A stretch of 64,000 nucleotides of DNA from Longispora sp047121295 (GCF_047121295.1 NZ_CP139447.1:7130001-7194000), one strand, 5' to 3'. Positions 36,503-44,523 are shown, numbered from the stretch's first letter. The notes: generated by a model not told the origin, from the letters alone. Numbers and translations: made by a program.

Positions 36503-36831
36503 CACGCCGCCGCCCTCCCGTCGAGCAGGCCGTTCATTGTCGTGGCGAACCCGCGCCACACCGCGCTCGCGTCCGTGAGCTGGGTGCGGCCGGCGGGGTT
36601 GAGCGCGTAGTACTTGCGGTGCGGGCCCTCCTCGGAGGGGACCACGTACGTCGTCAGGTAGCCGGCGGTGAACAGCCGTCGCAGGGTGCCGTAGACCGAG
36701 GCGTCGCCGACCTCGTCCAGTCCGGACGCCCGCAGTCTGCGGAGGATGTCGTACCCGTAGCCGTCCTCTTCGCGCAGCACCGCGAGGACCGCCAGGTCGA
36801 GCACTCCTTTGAGAAGTTGGGTGGTATCCAC
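36502..36831 (-). CDS. PadR family regulator paired with HAAS protein
   Basis: A 109-residue PadR protein: VDTTQLLKGVLDLAVLAVLREEDGYGYDILRRLRASGLDEVGDASVYGTLRRLFTAGYLTTYV, then PHRKYYALNPAGRTQL and a dimerisation helix. The start GTG at 36831 is chosen because TACTCT lies seven bases upstream and the family starts at this LLKG motif. An inverted repeat GTACT-N11-AGTAC overlaps the promoter and may be the operator. It should repress its own operon with the HAAS gene. Confidence 0.88.
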   Translation of the reverse strand: MDTTQLLKGVLDLAVLAVLREEDGYGYDILRRLRASGLDEVGDASVYGTLRRLFTAGYLTTYVVPSEEGPHRKYYALNPAGRTQLTDASAVWRGFATTMNGLLDGRAAA

Positions 36832-36841
36832 GCACAGGAGA

Positions 36842-36862
36842 GTACTGCGCACAGCGAAGTAC
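36842..36862. promoter_or_regulatory. Candidate PadR operator (inverted repeat GTACT-N11-AGTAC)
   Basis: Five-base arms around an 11-base spacer overlap the -10 box TACTCT of the PadR gene (36839-36844, minus strand). Confidence 0.35.
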
Positions 36863-36877
36863 CGTCAATAAAAAAGT

Positions 36878-36905
36878 AGCGGACACCCCCGCAGGGGTGT
36901 CCGCT
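36878..36905 (-). terminator. Rho-independent terminator of paaN
   Basis: On the minus strand AGCGGACACCCC pairs with GGGGTGTCCGCT and is followed by ACTTTTTT. It is 16 bases after the paaN stop. Confidence 0.9.
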
Positions 36906-36920
36906 CATCGAGCAGGAAGA

Positions 36921-38576
36921 TCAGCTGTGGCGGCGGGACTGGACGATCCGGAACCGGTTGGAGACGTAGGCCCCGTCGGTCAGGGCCGAGTTCGCCGCCC
37001 GGTTCGCGCCGCTGGCGTGGAAGTCCGAGTAGGCAGCGGACTGGTTGACGAACACGCCGCCGGTCAGGTTGATCGACAGGTGCACGCCGACCTCGATCGC
37101 CGCCTCCTCCACGACCCGGAGCACGTCCTCGTCGGTGGAGTAGACACCGGCCGTCAGGGCGCCCTTGGCCTCGACGGTCTTCGCGAACAGGTCCACGCTC
37201 TCCGTCGTGCCGCCGGTGGCGATCAGGAACGAGATCGGACCGAACCACTCGGTGCCGTAGGTGTCCTCGTCGGCCGCGTCCAGCTTGACGATCAGCGGGG
37301 TGCGGACCACGGCGTCCGGGAAGTCCGGGTGGGTGTGCGCGACGGAGTCGAGCACGACCTCGCCGACCTTGCGGGCCAGGTCGAGCCGGCCGATGACGCC
37401 GTCGTTGACGATCGCGCCGATCAGCTCCACGGCCCGGGCCGGGTCACCGGTCAGCTTGGCCGTGGCGCCCGCGATGCCGGCGGCGACCTCGTCGAAGGTC
37501 TTCACGCCGTCCGGGGTGGAGATGCCGTCGCGCGGGATGTAGATGTTCTGCGAGGTGGTGCACATCTGCCCCGAGTACAGCGACAGCGTGAACGCGATGT
37601 TCCGGCACATCCCGGCGAAGTCGTCGGTCGAGTCGATGATGATCGTGTTGACGCCGGCCTTCTCGGTGTAAACCACGGCCTGGGTGGCGTTCGCCTCCAG
37701 CCAGTCGCCGTACTCCGTCGAGCCGGTGAAGTCCACGATCTTCACCTCGGGCCGGGTGGCCAGCACGGAGGCCAGCTTCTCGCCCGGGGCCTCGGGGGCC
37801 AACTGGACCAGGTTCGGGTCGAACCCGGCCTCGGCCAGCACCTCGCGCGCGACCCGGACCGTGATCGCCAGCGGGGCGATGGCGCGCGGGTGCGGCTTGA
37901 CGATCACCGGGTTGCCCGTGACCAGGGAGGCGAACAGGCCCGGGTAGGAGTTCCACGTCGGGAAGGTGTTGCAGCCGACGACGAGGGCCAGCCCACGCGG
38001 TACCACGTGGAAGGTCTTGGTCATCCGCAGCGGGTCACCCTTGCCGGCCGGCTTCTCCCACTGGGCCGTGGCCGGGTGCCTGGTCATCTCGGCGTACGCG
38101 TAGGCGACAGCCTCCAGCGCGCGGTCGAACGCGTGCGCGGTGCCCGCCTGGAACGCCATCACGAACGCCTGGCCCGTGGTGAACTGCACGGCGTTGGCCA
38201 GCTCGAACGTGTTCTTCGCCAGCCGGTCGAGGATCTCCAGCGTGACGCCGGCCCGGGTCTGCGGGGTGGCGGCGCGCCACGCGGGCAGCGCCTCCTGGCC
38301 CCGGGAGATCAGGGTGTCGACGTCGGTGTGCGGGTAGCGAATACCCAGGTCAACCCCGAAGGGGCTGGTCTCGGTCGCGACCCGCTCGGCGCCTTCGAGC
38401 GGAAAATCCCCGTTGTGGTACGCCTCGAAGGCAGCCTTGCCGTCCGCGGCGGCCGTCTCGCCCCACACCCGGGGGCTGGGCGATTCGGGGTAGGCCGACC
38501 AGTAGCCCCGCTCCCGGATCGCGGTGAGCGCGGCGTCGAGTTTGTCGCTGTGTGTGGCGAAGAGGTCCGCAGTCAT
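36921..38576 (-). CDS. paaN: PaaN, aldehyde-dehydrogenase-like protein
   Basis: A 551-residue member of the PaaN branch of the aldehyde dehydrogenase superfamily. The NAD-binding and active-site regions are VPRGLALVVGCNTFPTWNSYPGLFASLVTGNPVIVKPHPRA, VDFTGSTEYGDWLE and GVFVNQSAAYSDFHASGANR. The canonical catalytic Cys lies in SGQMCTTSQN. In phenylacetate degradation PaaN-like enzymes act on ring-cleavage aldehydes (in PaaZ fusions); this stand-alone form lacks the hydratase domain and no other paa gene is nearby, so the exact role is uncertain. Start ATG at 38576 chosen from the conserved N terminus MTADLFATHSDKLDAAL; an ATG four codons earlier is possible. Confidence 0.88.
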   Translation of the reverse strand: MTADLFATHSDKLDAALTAIRERGYWSAYPESPSPRVWGETAAADGKAAFEAYHNGDFPLEGAERVATETSPFGVDLGIRYPHTDVDTLISRGQEALPAWRAATPQTRAGVTLEILDRLAKNTFELANAVQFTTGQAFVMAFQAGTAHAFDRALEAVAYAYAEMTRHPATAQWEKPAGKGDPLRMTKTFHVVPRGLALVVGCNTFPTWNSYPGLFASLVTGNPVIVKPHPRAIAPLAITVRVAREVLAEAGFDPNLVQLAPEAPGEKLASVLATRPEVKIVDFTGSTEYGDWLEANATQAVVYTEKAGVNTIIIDSTDDFAGMCRNIAFTLSLYSGQMCTTSQNIYIPRDGISTPDGVKTFDEVAAGIAGATAKLTGDPARAVELIGAIVNDGVIGRLDLARKVGEVVLDSVAHTHPDFPDAVVRTPLIVKLDAADEDTYGTEWFGPISFLIATGGTTESVDLFAKTVEAKGALTAGVYSTDEDVLRVVEEAAIEVGVHLSINLTGGVFVNQSAAYSDFHASGANRAANSALTDGAYVSNRFRIVQSRRHS

Positions 38577-38641
38577 GCCCACCATCATGCACCGGCTATG
38601 ACAACATTCGGCAATCTGATCACCAACGTGTCATGCGCGGC

Positions 38642-39379
38642 TCAACACGGCGGGGGTTCGACCTGGTCGGTGACGTAGGCGTGCGTGACGTACTGGCCGC
38701 CGGACAGCTTGTCCCACCGGTCCGTCGAGCCGATCCACTCCCCCGAGGTCTGGCACTCGACGGGCAGCAGCGCGTACGGGGCCGCGTAGCCGACGATCCG
38801 GTAGTCCGTGCCCGGCCCGGACCGCAGGTTGATCAGCGCCTGGGCCTGGCCGGCGCCCGGGGACAGCCCGCTCCACAGGTAGGTCACGGTGACCCAGGCG
38901 TTGGTGGTGAGCTGCAGCCCGTCCCAGAAGGTGCCGTCCGCGAGGTCGATGCCCGCCGGGTTGTCGACCGTCCGGCCGAACTCGTCCCGTTTGTCGTTGT
39001 ACTCGTCGTACCAGGCCGCCTGCGCCTGGGGCACGCCGCGCGGCAGGTCGCCCCACTCCTGGCGGTCCGGGTCCCAGTAGTCGTCGTGGGTGTTCCAGGG
39101 CCCGACGTCCCAGACCGGCGCGTACTCGCACCGGCCGCTGTCGGCGCACACCTGCACGGTGCGGTCACCGCTGCCCTTGGCCGACAGGCCGCGGCGGGAC
39201 GGCAGGGCCACGAAGTGGTCCCGGGAGGTGATGACGTGACCGTTGGCCGTGTTCTTGCCGACCAGACCCTCCCGGGTCGCGTACACCCGGGACTGGAACG
39301 GAGGGTCGTCGACCGCGTAAGCAGGGGTTGGGGCGACCGTAATCACCCCAACCAACACACTAGCTATCTTCACCCACAT
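38642..39379 (-). CDS. Secreted protein with SH3-like and double-psi-like regions
   Basis: A 245-residue exported protein. The signal peptide ends APTPAYA. The mature part contains VGKNTANGHVI and DHFVALPSRRGLS with a CADSGRCEYAPVWDVGPWNTHDDY segment, which recalls RlpA-like double-psi barrels. Then a bacterial SH3-like module near the end (INLRSGPGTDYRIVGYA) is followed by PVECQTSGEW. SH3 modules of this kind bind cell-wall peptides. Four cysteines suggest disulfides. Function unknown. It is a single gene on the minus strand. Confidence 0.7.
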   Translation of the reverse strand: MWVKIASVLVGVITVAPTPAYAVDDPPFQSRVYATREGLVGKNTANGHVITSRDHFVALPSRRGLSAKGSGDRTVQVCADSGRCEYAPVWDVGPWNTHDDYWDPDRQEWGDLPRGVPQAQAAWYDEYNDKRDEFGRTVDNPAGIDLADGTFWDGLQLTTNAWVTVTYLWSGLSPGAGQAQALINLRSGPGTDYRIVGYAAPYALLPVECQTSGEWIGSTDRWDKLSGGQYVTHAYVTDQVEPPPC

Positions 39380-39399
39380 AAATGAACATTAGGCGGCTT

Positions 39400-40419
39400 C
39401 TACAACTCCTGCTGCCAGTTCACCCAGGTATTCGCCCAGCGGAACCCCATCCGCTCGTTAATCACGATCATGTACCCGTTGTCCGCCGCGTTCGAGGTGT
39501 CGATCGCGCGGAGCTGCGGATACGTCGCCCGGTAGAAGGCCAGGTTCTCCAGCTTGACGATCGTGCCGAGCCGGTGGCCCCGGTGCGCGGAGCTGGCGAT
39601 GGTGTTGTGCTGCCACGCGTGCCACTCCTCGCCCTCGTTGCTGGCCAGCGCCGAGTACGCCACGAGCGTGTCCGACTCCCGGTGCACCAGGCCCGTCGCG
39701 AAGTGGATGTGGCCCCGGGCGTGCGCGACCGCCTCGCCGGCCCGGATCCGGTCGGCGTCGATCTTCTCCTCCTCGAAGGCGAAGTCGCCGGTCGGGGACT
39801 CCATCATCACCCGGCGGTCGAGATAGGCCAGGTCGGAGGCGTACTTGTCCGGCACCCGGTCCCGCCAGGTCACCAGGTCGTAGCCCTCGGCGTGCGTCCA
39901 CGCCTCGGCGAGCTGCCGGGCCAGCTCCTCCTCGGGAACAACGCCCGGCACCCAGCGCCGGTGCGCCTCGTCGAGCACCCGGCGGAAGCCCATCTTCGCC
40001 GCGAACGCCAGGCCGGGGCCGTGCGGGCTGTCCGCCTCGGTACCCGGCAGCGGCTCCGTCGCGTCGGTCTGCAGGTTCTTCCGGTGGTGGAACCGGGCCC
40101 GCTCGACGGCCTTCTCGTAAAGCGCGCGGCCGATCCCCTGACGACGGTGCGCCGGGTGCACGTTGAGGTCGACCCCGATGTTGTCCAGGTTGTCGAGGGT
40201 CGGCATGTGGATGTCGAGCGAGCCCACCGGTTCGCCGTCGACGACGGCGAGCCAGTGCTCGGTGGCTTCGCCCGGCCAGGGATTTCGAAGTCTGCCGATA
40301 TCGCGTTGGAGCGTGGGGGCCGGGAACTCCGACCGGTCGTGCGCCGTGACGGCCGCGTTCAGCCGATGCCAGGCGGCGGCGGCCGCGTCGTCGTGCACAT
40401 CGATCTGGTTGATATCCAT
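39400..40419 (-). CDS. Double-GNAT acetyltransferase (copy 1)
   Basis: A 339-residue protein with two GNAT domains, as in mycothiol synthase. The N-terminal domain has the acetyl-CoA loop VHPAHRRQGIGRALYEKAVERAR, and the C-terminal one has HRGHRLGTIVKLENLAFYRATYP. The start MDINQIDVHDD at 40419 is chosen by comparison with the tandem paralogue (40461-41447), which aligns across the whole length. Acceptor unknown. The gene is 41 bases after the paralogue stop and likely co-transcribed; both have a TCTGGCG box 9-10 bases before the ATG. Confidence 0.85.
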   Translation of the reverse strand: MDINQIDVHDDAAAAAWHRLNAAVTAHDRSEFPAPTLQRDIGRLRNPWPGEATEHWLAVVDGEPVGSLDIHMPTLDNLDNIGVDLNVHPAHRRQGIGRALYEKAVERARFHHRKNLQTDATEPLPGTEADSPHGPGLAFAAKMGFRRVLDEAHRRWVPGVVPEEELARQLAEAWTHAEGYDLVTWRDRVPDKYASDLAYLDRRVMMESPTGDFAFEEEKIDADRIRAGEAVAHARGHIHFATGLVHRESDTLVAYSALASNEGEEWHAWQHNTIASSAHRGHRLGTIVKLENLAFYRATYPQLRAIDTSNAADNGYMIVINERMGFRWANTWVNWQQEL

Positions 40420-40460
40420 ACCCGCCAGACTGACTCTCCCGGCCCCGGCCCGCGACTGAA

Positions 40461-41447
40461 TTACGCCAACTCCAGTTTGTAGTCGGCCGTCGCCTCCCGG
40501 GCCCGGAACCCGACCGCCTCGTTGATCGCGATCATGTGCCGGTTCTCCTCGGAGTTCCAGGTGTCCAGGGCGCGCAGCTCCGGCACCTCGGCCCGGACGA
40601 AGGCCAGGTTCACCAGCTTCACGATCGTGCCCAGCCGGTGGCCCCGGTGCTCCGGGTGCGCGATCGTCATCCACTGCCAACCGTGCCAGCCAATACCATG
40701 ATCAAAGGCAATCGTCGTGTACGCGACCAGCCGCCCTTGGTGGAGCGCCCCCGCGTTGAACCGCCGCCGCTTGCGCACCAGCAGCGCCGCGTCCTTGGCC
40801 CGGATCAGGTCGACGTCGACCTCCTCCTTCTCGACCGGGATGTCACCCATCGGGATGTCGATCAACATCCGGCCCTCCAGGTACGCCGCGTCGTTGACCA
40901 GCGCGTCCGGCACGCCGTCCCGCCAGGTGACCACCTCGTAGCCCTCGGCGTGGGTCCACGCCTCGGCGAGCAGCGCGTCGAGGTCGGCGTCCGGCACCGT
41001 GCCGGCCTCCCACCTGCGGCGCACCTCGTTCATCGCCCACGTCGCGCCCATCGCCTCGGCGAACGCGTGCCCGGGCCCCTCGCCCCTGCACCCGCCGACG
41101 ACGGTGGTCCGGCCGTTGGCCCGGGCCCGCTCGACGGCCCTGGCGTGCAGGGCCCTGCCGACGCCGCGCCGGCGGTGCTCCTTCGAGACCCACAATTCGA
41201 GGCCCATCAGGGTCAGGTTGTCCCTGGTCGACATGTCGAGGACGATGCCGCCGACGATCCGGCCGCCCTCGACGGCGGTCCAGATCTCGGTGGCCTCGCC
41301 CGGCCAGGGATGGTCGATCGCGTCGACCCACTGCTCCCGACACCTGCCCGGCAGGTCCGGGGTCTGATCCAGGTGGATCTGGTTCAACGCCGCGTAGTGC
41401 TCCTCGACCAACGCCCGGTCGGAGGTGTCCAGCCTGATGATGTCCAT
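40461..41447 (-). CDS. Double-GNAT acetyltransferase (copy 2)
   Basis: A 328-residue paralogue of the downstream gene. N-terminal GNAT domain: VSKEHRRRGVGRALHARAVERARANGR; C-terminal: HPEHRGHRLGTIVKLVNLAFVRAEVP. The residues between, for example TWRDGVPDALVNDAAYLEGRM, correspond to copy 1 TWRDRVPDKYASDLAYLDRRM. Both copies belong to a family often present in multiple copies in actinomycetes; acyl acceptor unknown. The start ATG at 41447 is chosen by alignment with copy 1. Confidence 0.85.
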   Translation of the reverse strand: MDIIRLDTSDRALVEEHYAALNQIHLDQTPDLPGRCREQWVDAIDHPWPGEATEIWTAVEGGRIVGGIVLDMSTRDNLTLMGLELWVSKEHRRRGVGRALHARAVERARANGRTTVVGGCRGEGPGHAFAEAMGATWAMNEVRRRWEAGTVPDADLDALLAEAWTHAEGYEVVTWRDGVPDALVNDAAYLEGRMLIDIPMGDIPVEKEEVDVDLIRAKDAALLVRKRRRFNAGALHQGRLVAYTTIAFDHGIGWHGWQWMTIAHPEHRGHRLGTIVKLVNLAFVRAEVPELRALDTWNSEENRHMIAINEAVGFRAREATADYKLELA

Positions 41448-41516
41448 GCACGCCAGATTGGCCCCCTGACCCCTACGCCGCGACCGATTTACCCACCCTC
41501 GGCGGCACGACCTGGT

Positions 41517-41564
41517 GATCTTCATGCACGTCGGTGGCCGGGGCTACCGAGGTGCATGAAGATC
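41517..41564. repeat. REP-like palindromic element, copy 1
   Basis: GATCTTCATGCAC and GTGCATGAAGATC (13-base perfect arms) surround a 22-base centre. A variant copy lies at 53857-53904, with the same centre TCGG(T/C)GGCCGGG..(T/C)ACCGAGGTGCATGA. Confidence 0.75.
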
Positions 41565-41590
41565 GGCCGGGTGATGGCGGGGGGACAAAA

Positions 41591-41790
41591 AGGAGCCGCC
41601 CCCGAGTCCTCGGGGGCGGCTCACACGTTGGTCGGGAGAACGCTCGCTTGAGCAGCACCGCCAAGCTGCGGCACCGCTGCACCGATCGAGATCGGAGCAC
41701 ATCATCGAAACAGGTTTCGACGGTGGTTACGGCGTCCTCCCGCAGAGAAAATACTCTGCCTCTACCACCCGGCCGTCAAGCAGCCAAGTT
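41591..41790 (-). ncRNA. Candidate structured RNA downstream of the thrC homologue
   Basis: The ~290 bases between the thrC-homologue stop and a strong minus-strand terminator hold no coding frame of note. On that strand a TATAAC box near 41800 is followed by several hairpins: GCAGAG/CTCTGC, TCGAAAC/GTTTCGA, CCGAT/ATCGG and a GCAGC/GCTGC stem, ending at the terminator. This could be an independent small RNA or a long 3' UTR. The whole 467-base gap (41448-41914) otherwise holds the REP-like element and a CRP-like site. Confidence 0.35.
41593..41622 (-). terminator. Rho-independent terminator
   Basis: GAGCCGCCCCCG and CGGGGGCGGCTC arms with a six-base loop; on the minus strand the hairpin is followed by CTTTTTG. 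It ends either the thrC-homologue transcript or a small RNA. Confidence 0.85.
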
Positions 41791-41903
41791 ATAGTTATCG
41801 ATCGTTAAGCTCACGGTGCGCGACGACTCGCCCGGGGACATCAGGCGACTCGCCAACCCACCAGCGCACATTACGCAGTGCCGCGACTACTCTGGGTGAT
41901 TTG

Positions 41904-41919
41904 TGTGACCTAAGTCACA
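41904..41919. promoter_or_regulatory. CRP-like palindrome TGTGA-N6-TCACA
   Basis: A perfect match to the Crp half-site pair, overlapping the stop codon of the thrC homologue and ~100 bases upstream of the candidate RNA promoter. Confidence 0.4.
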
Positions 41920-43171
41920 GCAGCCCAGCCTCGCGGGCGGCCCGCAACGAAGGCTTCACCCGGTGCGTGGGCCCGACCCGGTCGGCCACGGCGTCCAAAG
42001 TCTTCAGTCCCTCGCCGGTGTTGTAGACCACTGTCTCAGCAGTCGGGTCCAGTCGGCCACTCTCAACGAGCTTTTTCAGCACGGCCACGGTCACGCCGCC
42101 GGCGGTTTCCGCGAACACGCCGGTGGTACGCGCCAGCAGTTGGATGCCCTCGCGGATCTCGTCGTCGGTCACCGAGTCCATCCAGCCCCCGGTCCGGCGC
42201 ACCGACTCCAGCGCGAACGGGCCGGCCGCCGGGTCGCCGATGTTCAGCGACTTGGCGATGCCGGTCGGCTTCACCGGGGTGATCTCGGACTTGTCCTCAC
42301 GCAGCGCGGTCGCGATCGGATCGCAGCCCTTCGACTGCGCGCCGAACACCTTCCAGGTGCTCTCGGGAACCAGGCCGATCTCGACCAGCTCCTCGAACGC
42401 CTTGTCGATCTTCGTCAGCAGCTCGCCCGACGCCATCGGTACGACCACCTGGGCCGGGAGGCGCCAGCCCAACTGCTCGGCCACCTCGTAGCCGAGGGTC
42501 TTGGAGCCCTCCGCGTAGTAAGGACGGACGTTGACGTTCACGAACGCCGTGTCCTCGAACTGGTCGGTCTCCGTCAGCTCCCCGCACAGCCGGTTCACGT
42601 CGTCATAGGAGCCCTCGATGGCCACCAGCTCGCCGCCGTACACGGCGGTGGTGATGATCTTGCCCTGTTCGAGGTCCGACGGGATGAACACGATGCTCGG
42701 CACCCCGGCGCGGGCGGCGTGCGCCGCCACCGAGTTCGCCAGGTTGCCGGTCGACGCGCACGCGAACCGGGTGAAGCCCAGCTCCTTCGCCGCCGTCAGC
42801 GCCACAGACACGACCCGGTCCTTGAACGAGTGCGTCGGGTTCGCCGAGTCGTCCTTCACCCACAGCGTGCCGGTCATCCCGATCGCGGCGGCCAGGGCGT
42901 CGGCCCTGATCAGCGGGGTCAGACCGGGGTCGAGCGTCACCCGCGAGGCGGCGTCCTGGCCGGCGGGGAGCAGCGGCGCGTACCGCCAGATGTTCTGCGG
43001 GCCCGCCTCGATCTGCTCGCGGGTGACCTTGTTCAGCGCCGCCTGGTCGTAGCCGACCTCGAGCGGACCGAAGCACTCGAAACAGGCGTGCTGGGCGATC
43101 AACGGGTACTCCTGGCCGCATGCGCGGCACACCAGACATCGAGCTGGGGAGTTGAGAGCAGACAGCGCCAT
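41915..43171 (-). CDS. thrC: Threonine synthase homologue under SAM riboswitch control
   Basis: A 418-residue fold-type II PLP enzyme. The N terminus has a zinc-ribbon-like CRACGQEYP ... HACFECFGPLEV; the PLP lysine is in ANPTHSFKDR (about 115); the phosphate-binding loop is ACASTGNLANSVAAHAARAG; VPMASGELLTKI and ETAGGVTVA follow. It should act on O-phospho-L-homoserine, giving threonine. But a SAM-I riboswitch stands directly before it, which normally represses methionine or cysteine genes, so a role in homocysteine synthesis from phosphohomoserine (as in the ThrC-like MetM of Streptomyces) must be considered. Start ATG at 43171 has AAGGA eight bases upstream, next to the riboswitch P1 strand. 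Confidence 0.85.
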   Translation of the reverse strand: MALSALNSPARCLVCRACGQEYPLIAQHACFECFGPLEVGYDQAALNKVTREQIEAGPQNIWRYAPLLPAGQDAASRVTLDPGLTPLIRADALAAAIGMTGTLWVKDDSANPTHSFKDRVVSVALTAAKELGFTRFACASTGNLANSVAAHAARAGVPSIVFIPSDLEQGKIITTAVYGGELVAIEGSYDDVNRLCGELTETDQFEDTAFVNVNVRPYYAEGSKTLGYEVAEQLGWRLPAQVVVPMASGELLTKIDKAFEELVEIGLVPESTWKVFGAQSKGCDPIATALREDKSEITPVKPTGIAKSLNIGDPAAGPFALESVRRTGGWMDSVTDDEIREGIQLLARTTGVFAETAGGVTVAVLKKLVESGRLDPTAETVVYNTGEGLKTLDAVADRVGPTHRVKPSLRAAREAGLL

Positions 43172-43184
43172 GCGCGGATTCCTT

Positions 43185-43295
43185 CCCATCTTTCCCGGAT
43201 TCGATCTTCGATCCGGGCCGGATTTGGCACCTAACCCACACGTGTGGCGGTTGCCGGAGCGTCAACGGGCCGTTCCCTCGGCTCCTCTGGATGAG
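43185..43295 (-). promoter_or_regulatory. SAM-I (S-box) riboswitch upstream of the thrC homologue
   Basis: On the minus strand the core is intact: CTCATCCAGAGGAGCCGAGG then GAACGGCCCGTTGACG, then CGGCAACC, a P3 arm with ACACGTGT, GGTGCCAAATCC, and a P4 stem CCCGGAT/ATCCGGG. P1 closes as CTCATC with GATGGG, and GATGGG is directly followed by AAGGA, the ribosome binding site eight bases before the ATG. This placement implies control of translation. All hallmark S-box residues (AGAGG.GGAGGGA-like, GGCAACC, GGTGCCAA) are present. Confidence 0.92.
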
Positions 43296-43397
43296 GTATT
43301 CAGTTGTGCCCAGCATTCTATGGGCTTTTTCCACCACCCGACACGTGAGCCACACCACGCTCGTTGAACCCTCCGATCGGGGACAAGGAGGTCCGAA

Positions 43398-44273
43398 ATG
43401 GCAGTAGGGCACAGCCCAATGGTGCGTCGGAGCAGGCTGGGGGCAGAGTTACGCAAGCTCCGCCGGGACAAGCAACTGACCATCGCGAACGTGGCAGCAC
43501 TCGTCGGCTGGCAGGCCTCGGAGCTCAGCAGGCTGGAAAACGGCAAGCTCCGCCCGGACCTGTCCGTCGTCATGGACATACTCGACGCGCTGGAGGTGAT
43601 CGGCGGGCAGCGGGAGATCCTGATCTCCATGGCCCGGGACGCCAACCAGCGGGGATGGTGGAAGGCGATGGTGGGGCCGATGTTCGAGCGGTACCGCCAG
43701 ATCGCCGAGATCGAAGCGGGCGCCACCGACATCCGGCAGATCACCCTGCTGTACGTGCCGGGCCTCCTCCAGACGGAGGACTACGCCCGCTCGCGCCTGT
43801 CCCACTACCCCGGATTCACCGAGCCCGGAACGCTCAACACGGCGATCCACGGCCGGCTGACCCGGCAGAAGCTCCTCGACAACGAGGAGACCAGGTATTC
43901 GGTGATCATGGATGAGGGAGTCCTTCATCGCCGGACCTGCGCGCCAACGACACTGGCGGAACAGTTCAGGCATCTGGTCAAGATCGGCCAACGGTCGAAC
44001 ATCCAGATCAGAATCCTGCCGTTTGCAGCGGAAATCTACGAACGGACCACCATCACTTCAGGCTTCACGCTCTTCCGGTACGCGAGCCCGGAAGATCCGC
44101 AGGTCACCTTCGTGGAGACCAGCACCGTGGACCTGATCCTCAGCGACTCCGAGGACATGGCTCGCTATGAAGCAATGCATCAGGAGATCTCCACGCAAGC
44201 GCTCGATGCCGAAGAGTCTCGGACGTTGCTCGAAGAGGCGGTCGACAGATTCCACGGCAAAGGATCATCATGA
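43398..44273 (+). CDS. XRE-family regulator with DUF5753 (Scr1-like)
   Basis: A 291-residue protein. An N-terminal helix-turn-helix (LGAELRKLRRDKQLTIANVAALVGWQASELSRLENGKLRPDL) is followed by the DUF5753 domain with the signature YVPGLLQTEDYARSRL and ending FVETSTVDLILSDSEDMARYEAMHQEIS. Such genes are abundant in actinomycetes and are paired with a DUF397 gene. Members act as transcription factors, sometimes in a toxin-antitoxin-like relation. AAGGAGG before the ATG is strong. It overlaps the DUF397 start by four bases. Confidence 0.9.
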   Translation: MAVGHSPMVRRSRLGAELRKLRRDKQLTIANVAALVGWQASELSRLENGKLRPDLSVVMDILDALEVIGGQREILISMARDANQRGWWKAMVGPMFERYRQIAEIEAGATDIRQITLLYVPGLLQTEDYARSRLSHYPGFTEPGTLNTAIHGRLTRQKLLDNEETRYSVIMDEGVLHRRTCAPTTLAEQFRHLVKIGQRSNIQIRILPFAAEIYERTTITSGFTLFRYASPEDPQVTFVETSTVDLILSDSEDMARYEAMHQEISTQALDAEESRTLLEEAVDRFHGKGSS

Positions 44274-44470
44274 AATCCTCGCAGTTCACCGCATGGCACA
44301 AGTCAACCCGTAGCGACGTCGGCGGCTGTGTCGAGGTTTCGCCCAGCAACGATCACCTATCGGTGGGCGTTCGCGACACCAAGGATCGGAGCGCCGGCAT
44401 GCTCGTCTTTGGCGGCACGGAGTGGCAGTCGTTCGTGGTCGAGGTCAAGGCTGGCTCCTTCGCTCGCTGA
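44270..44470 (+). CDS. DUF397 family small protein
   Basis: A 66-residue protein: MKSSQFTAWHKSTRSDVGGCVEVSP, then VGVRDTKDR and LVFGGTEWQSFVVEVKAGSF. This is the DUF397 family, partner of the preceding regulator, with the conserved W-KSS...CVEVA and VRDSKD.GPxL motifs. The ATG overlaps the regulator stop as ATGA, so the two are co-translated. It probably modulates the regulator, but the mechanism is not settled. A near-perfect terminator follows. Confidence 0.92.
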   Translation: MKSSQFTAWHKSTRSDVGGCVEVSPSNDHLSVGVRDTKDRSAGMLVFGGTEWQSFVVEVKAGSFAR

Positions 44471-44487
44471 CTCCACCTGCACAACGA

Positions 44488-44523
44488 AGGTGTGGCCTCG
44501 GGGAGATCCCCGAGGCCACACCT
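44488..44523. terminator. Long perfect hairpin after the DUF397 gene
   Basis: A 17-base perfect stem, AGGTGTGGCCTCGGGGA paired with TCCCCGAGGCCACACCT, with a 2-base centre and a T-rich CATTTATTCC after it. Confidence 0.9.
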
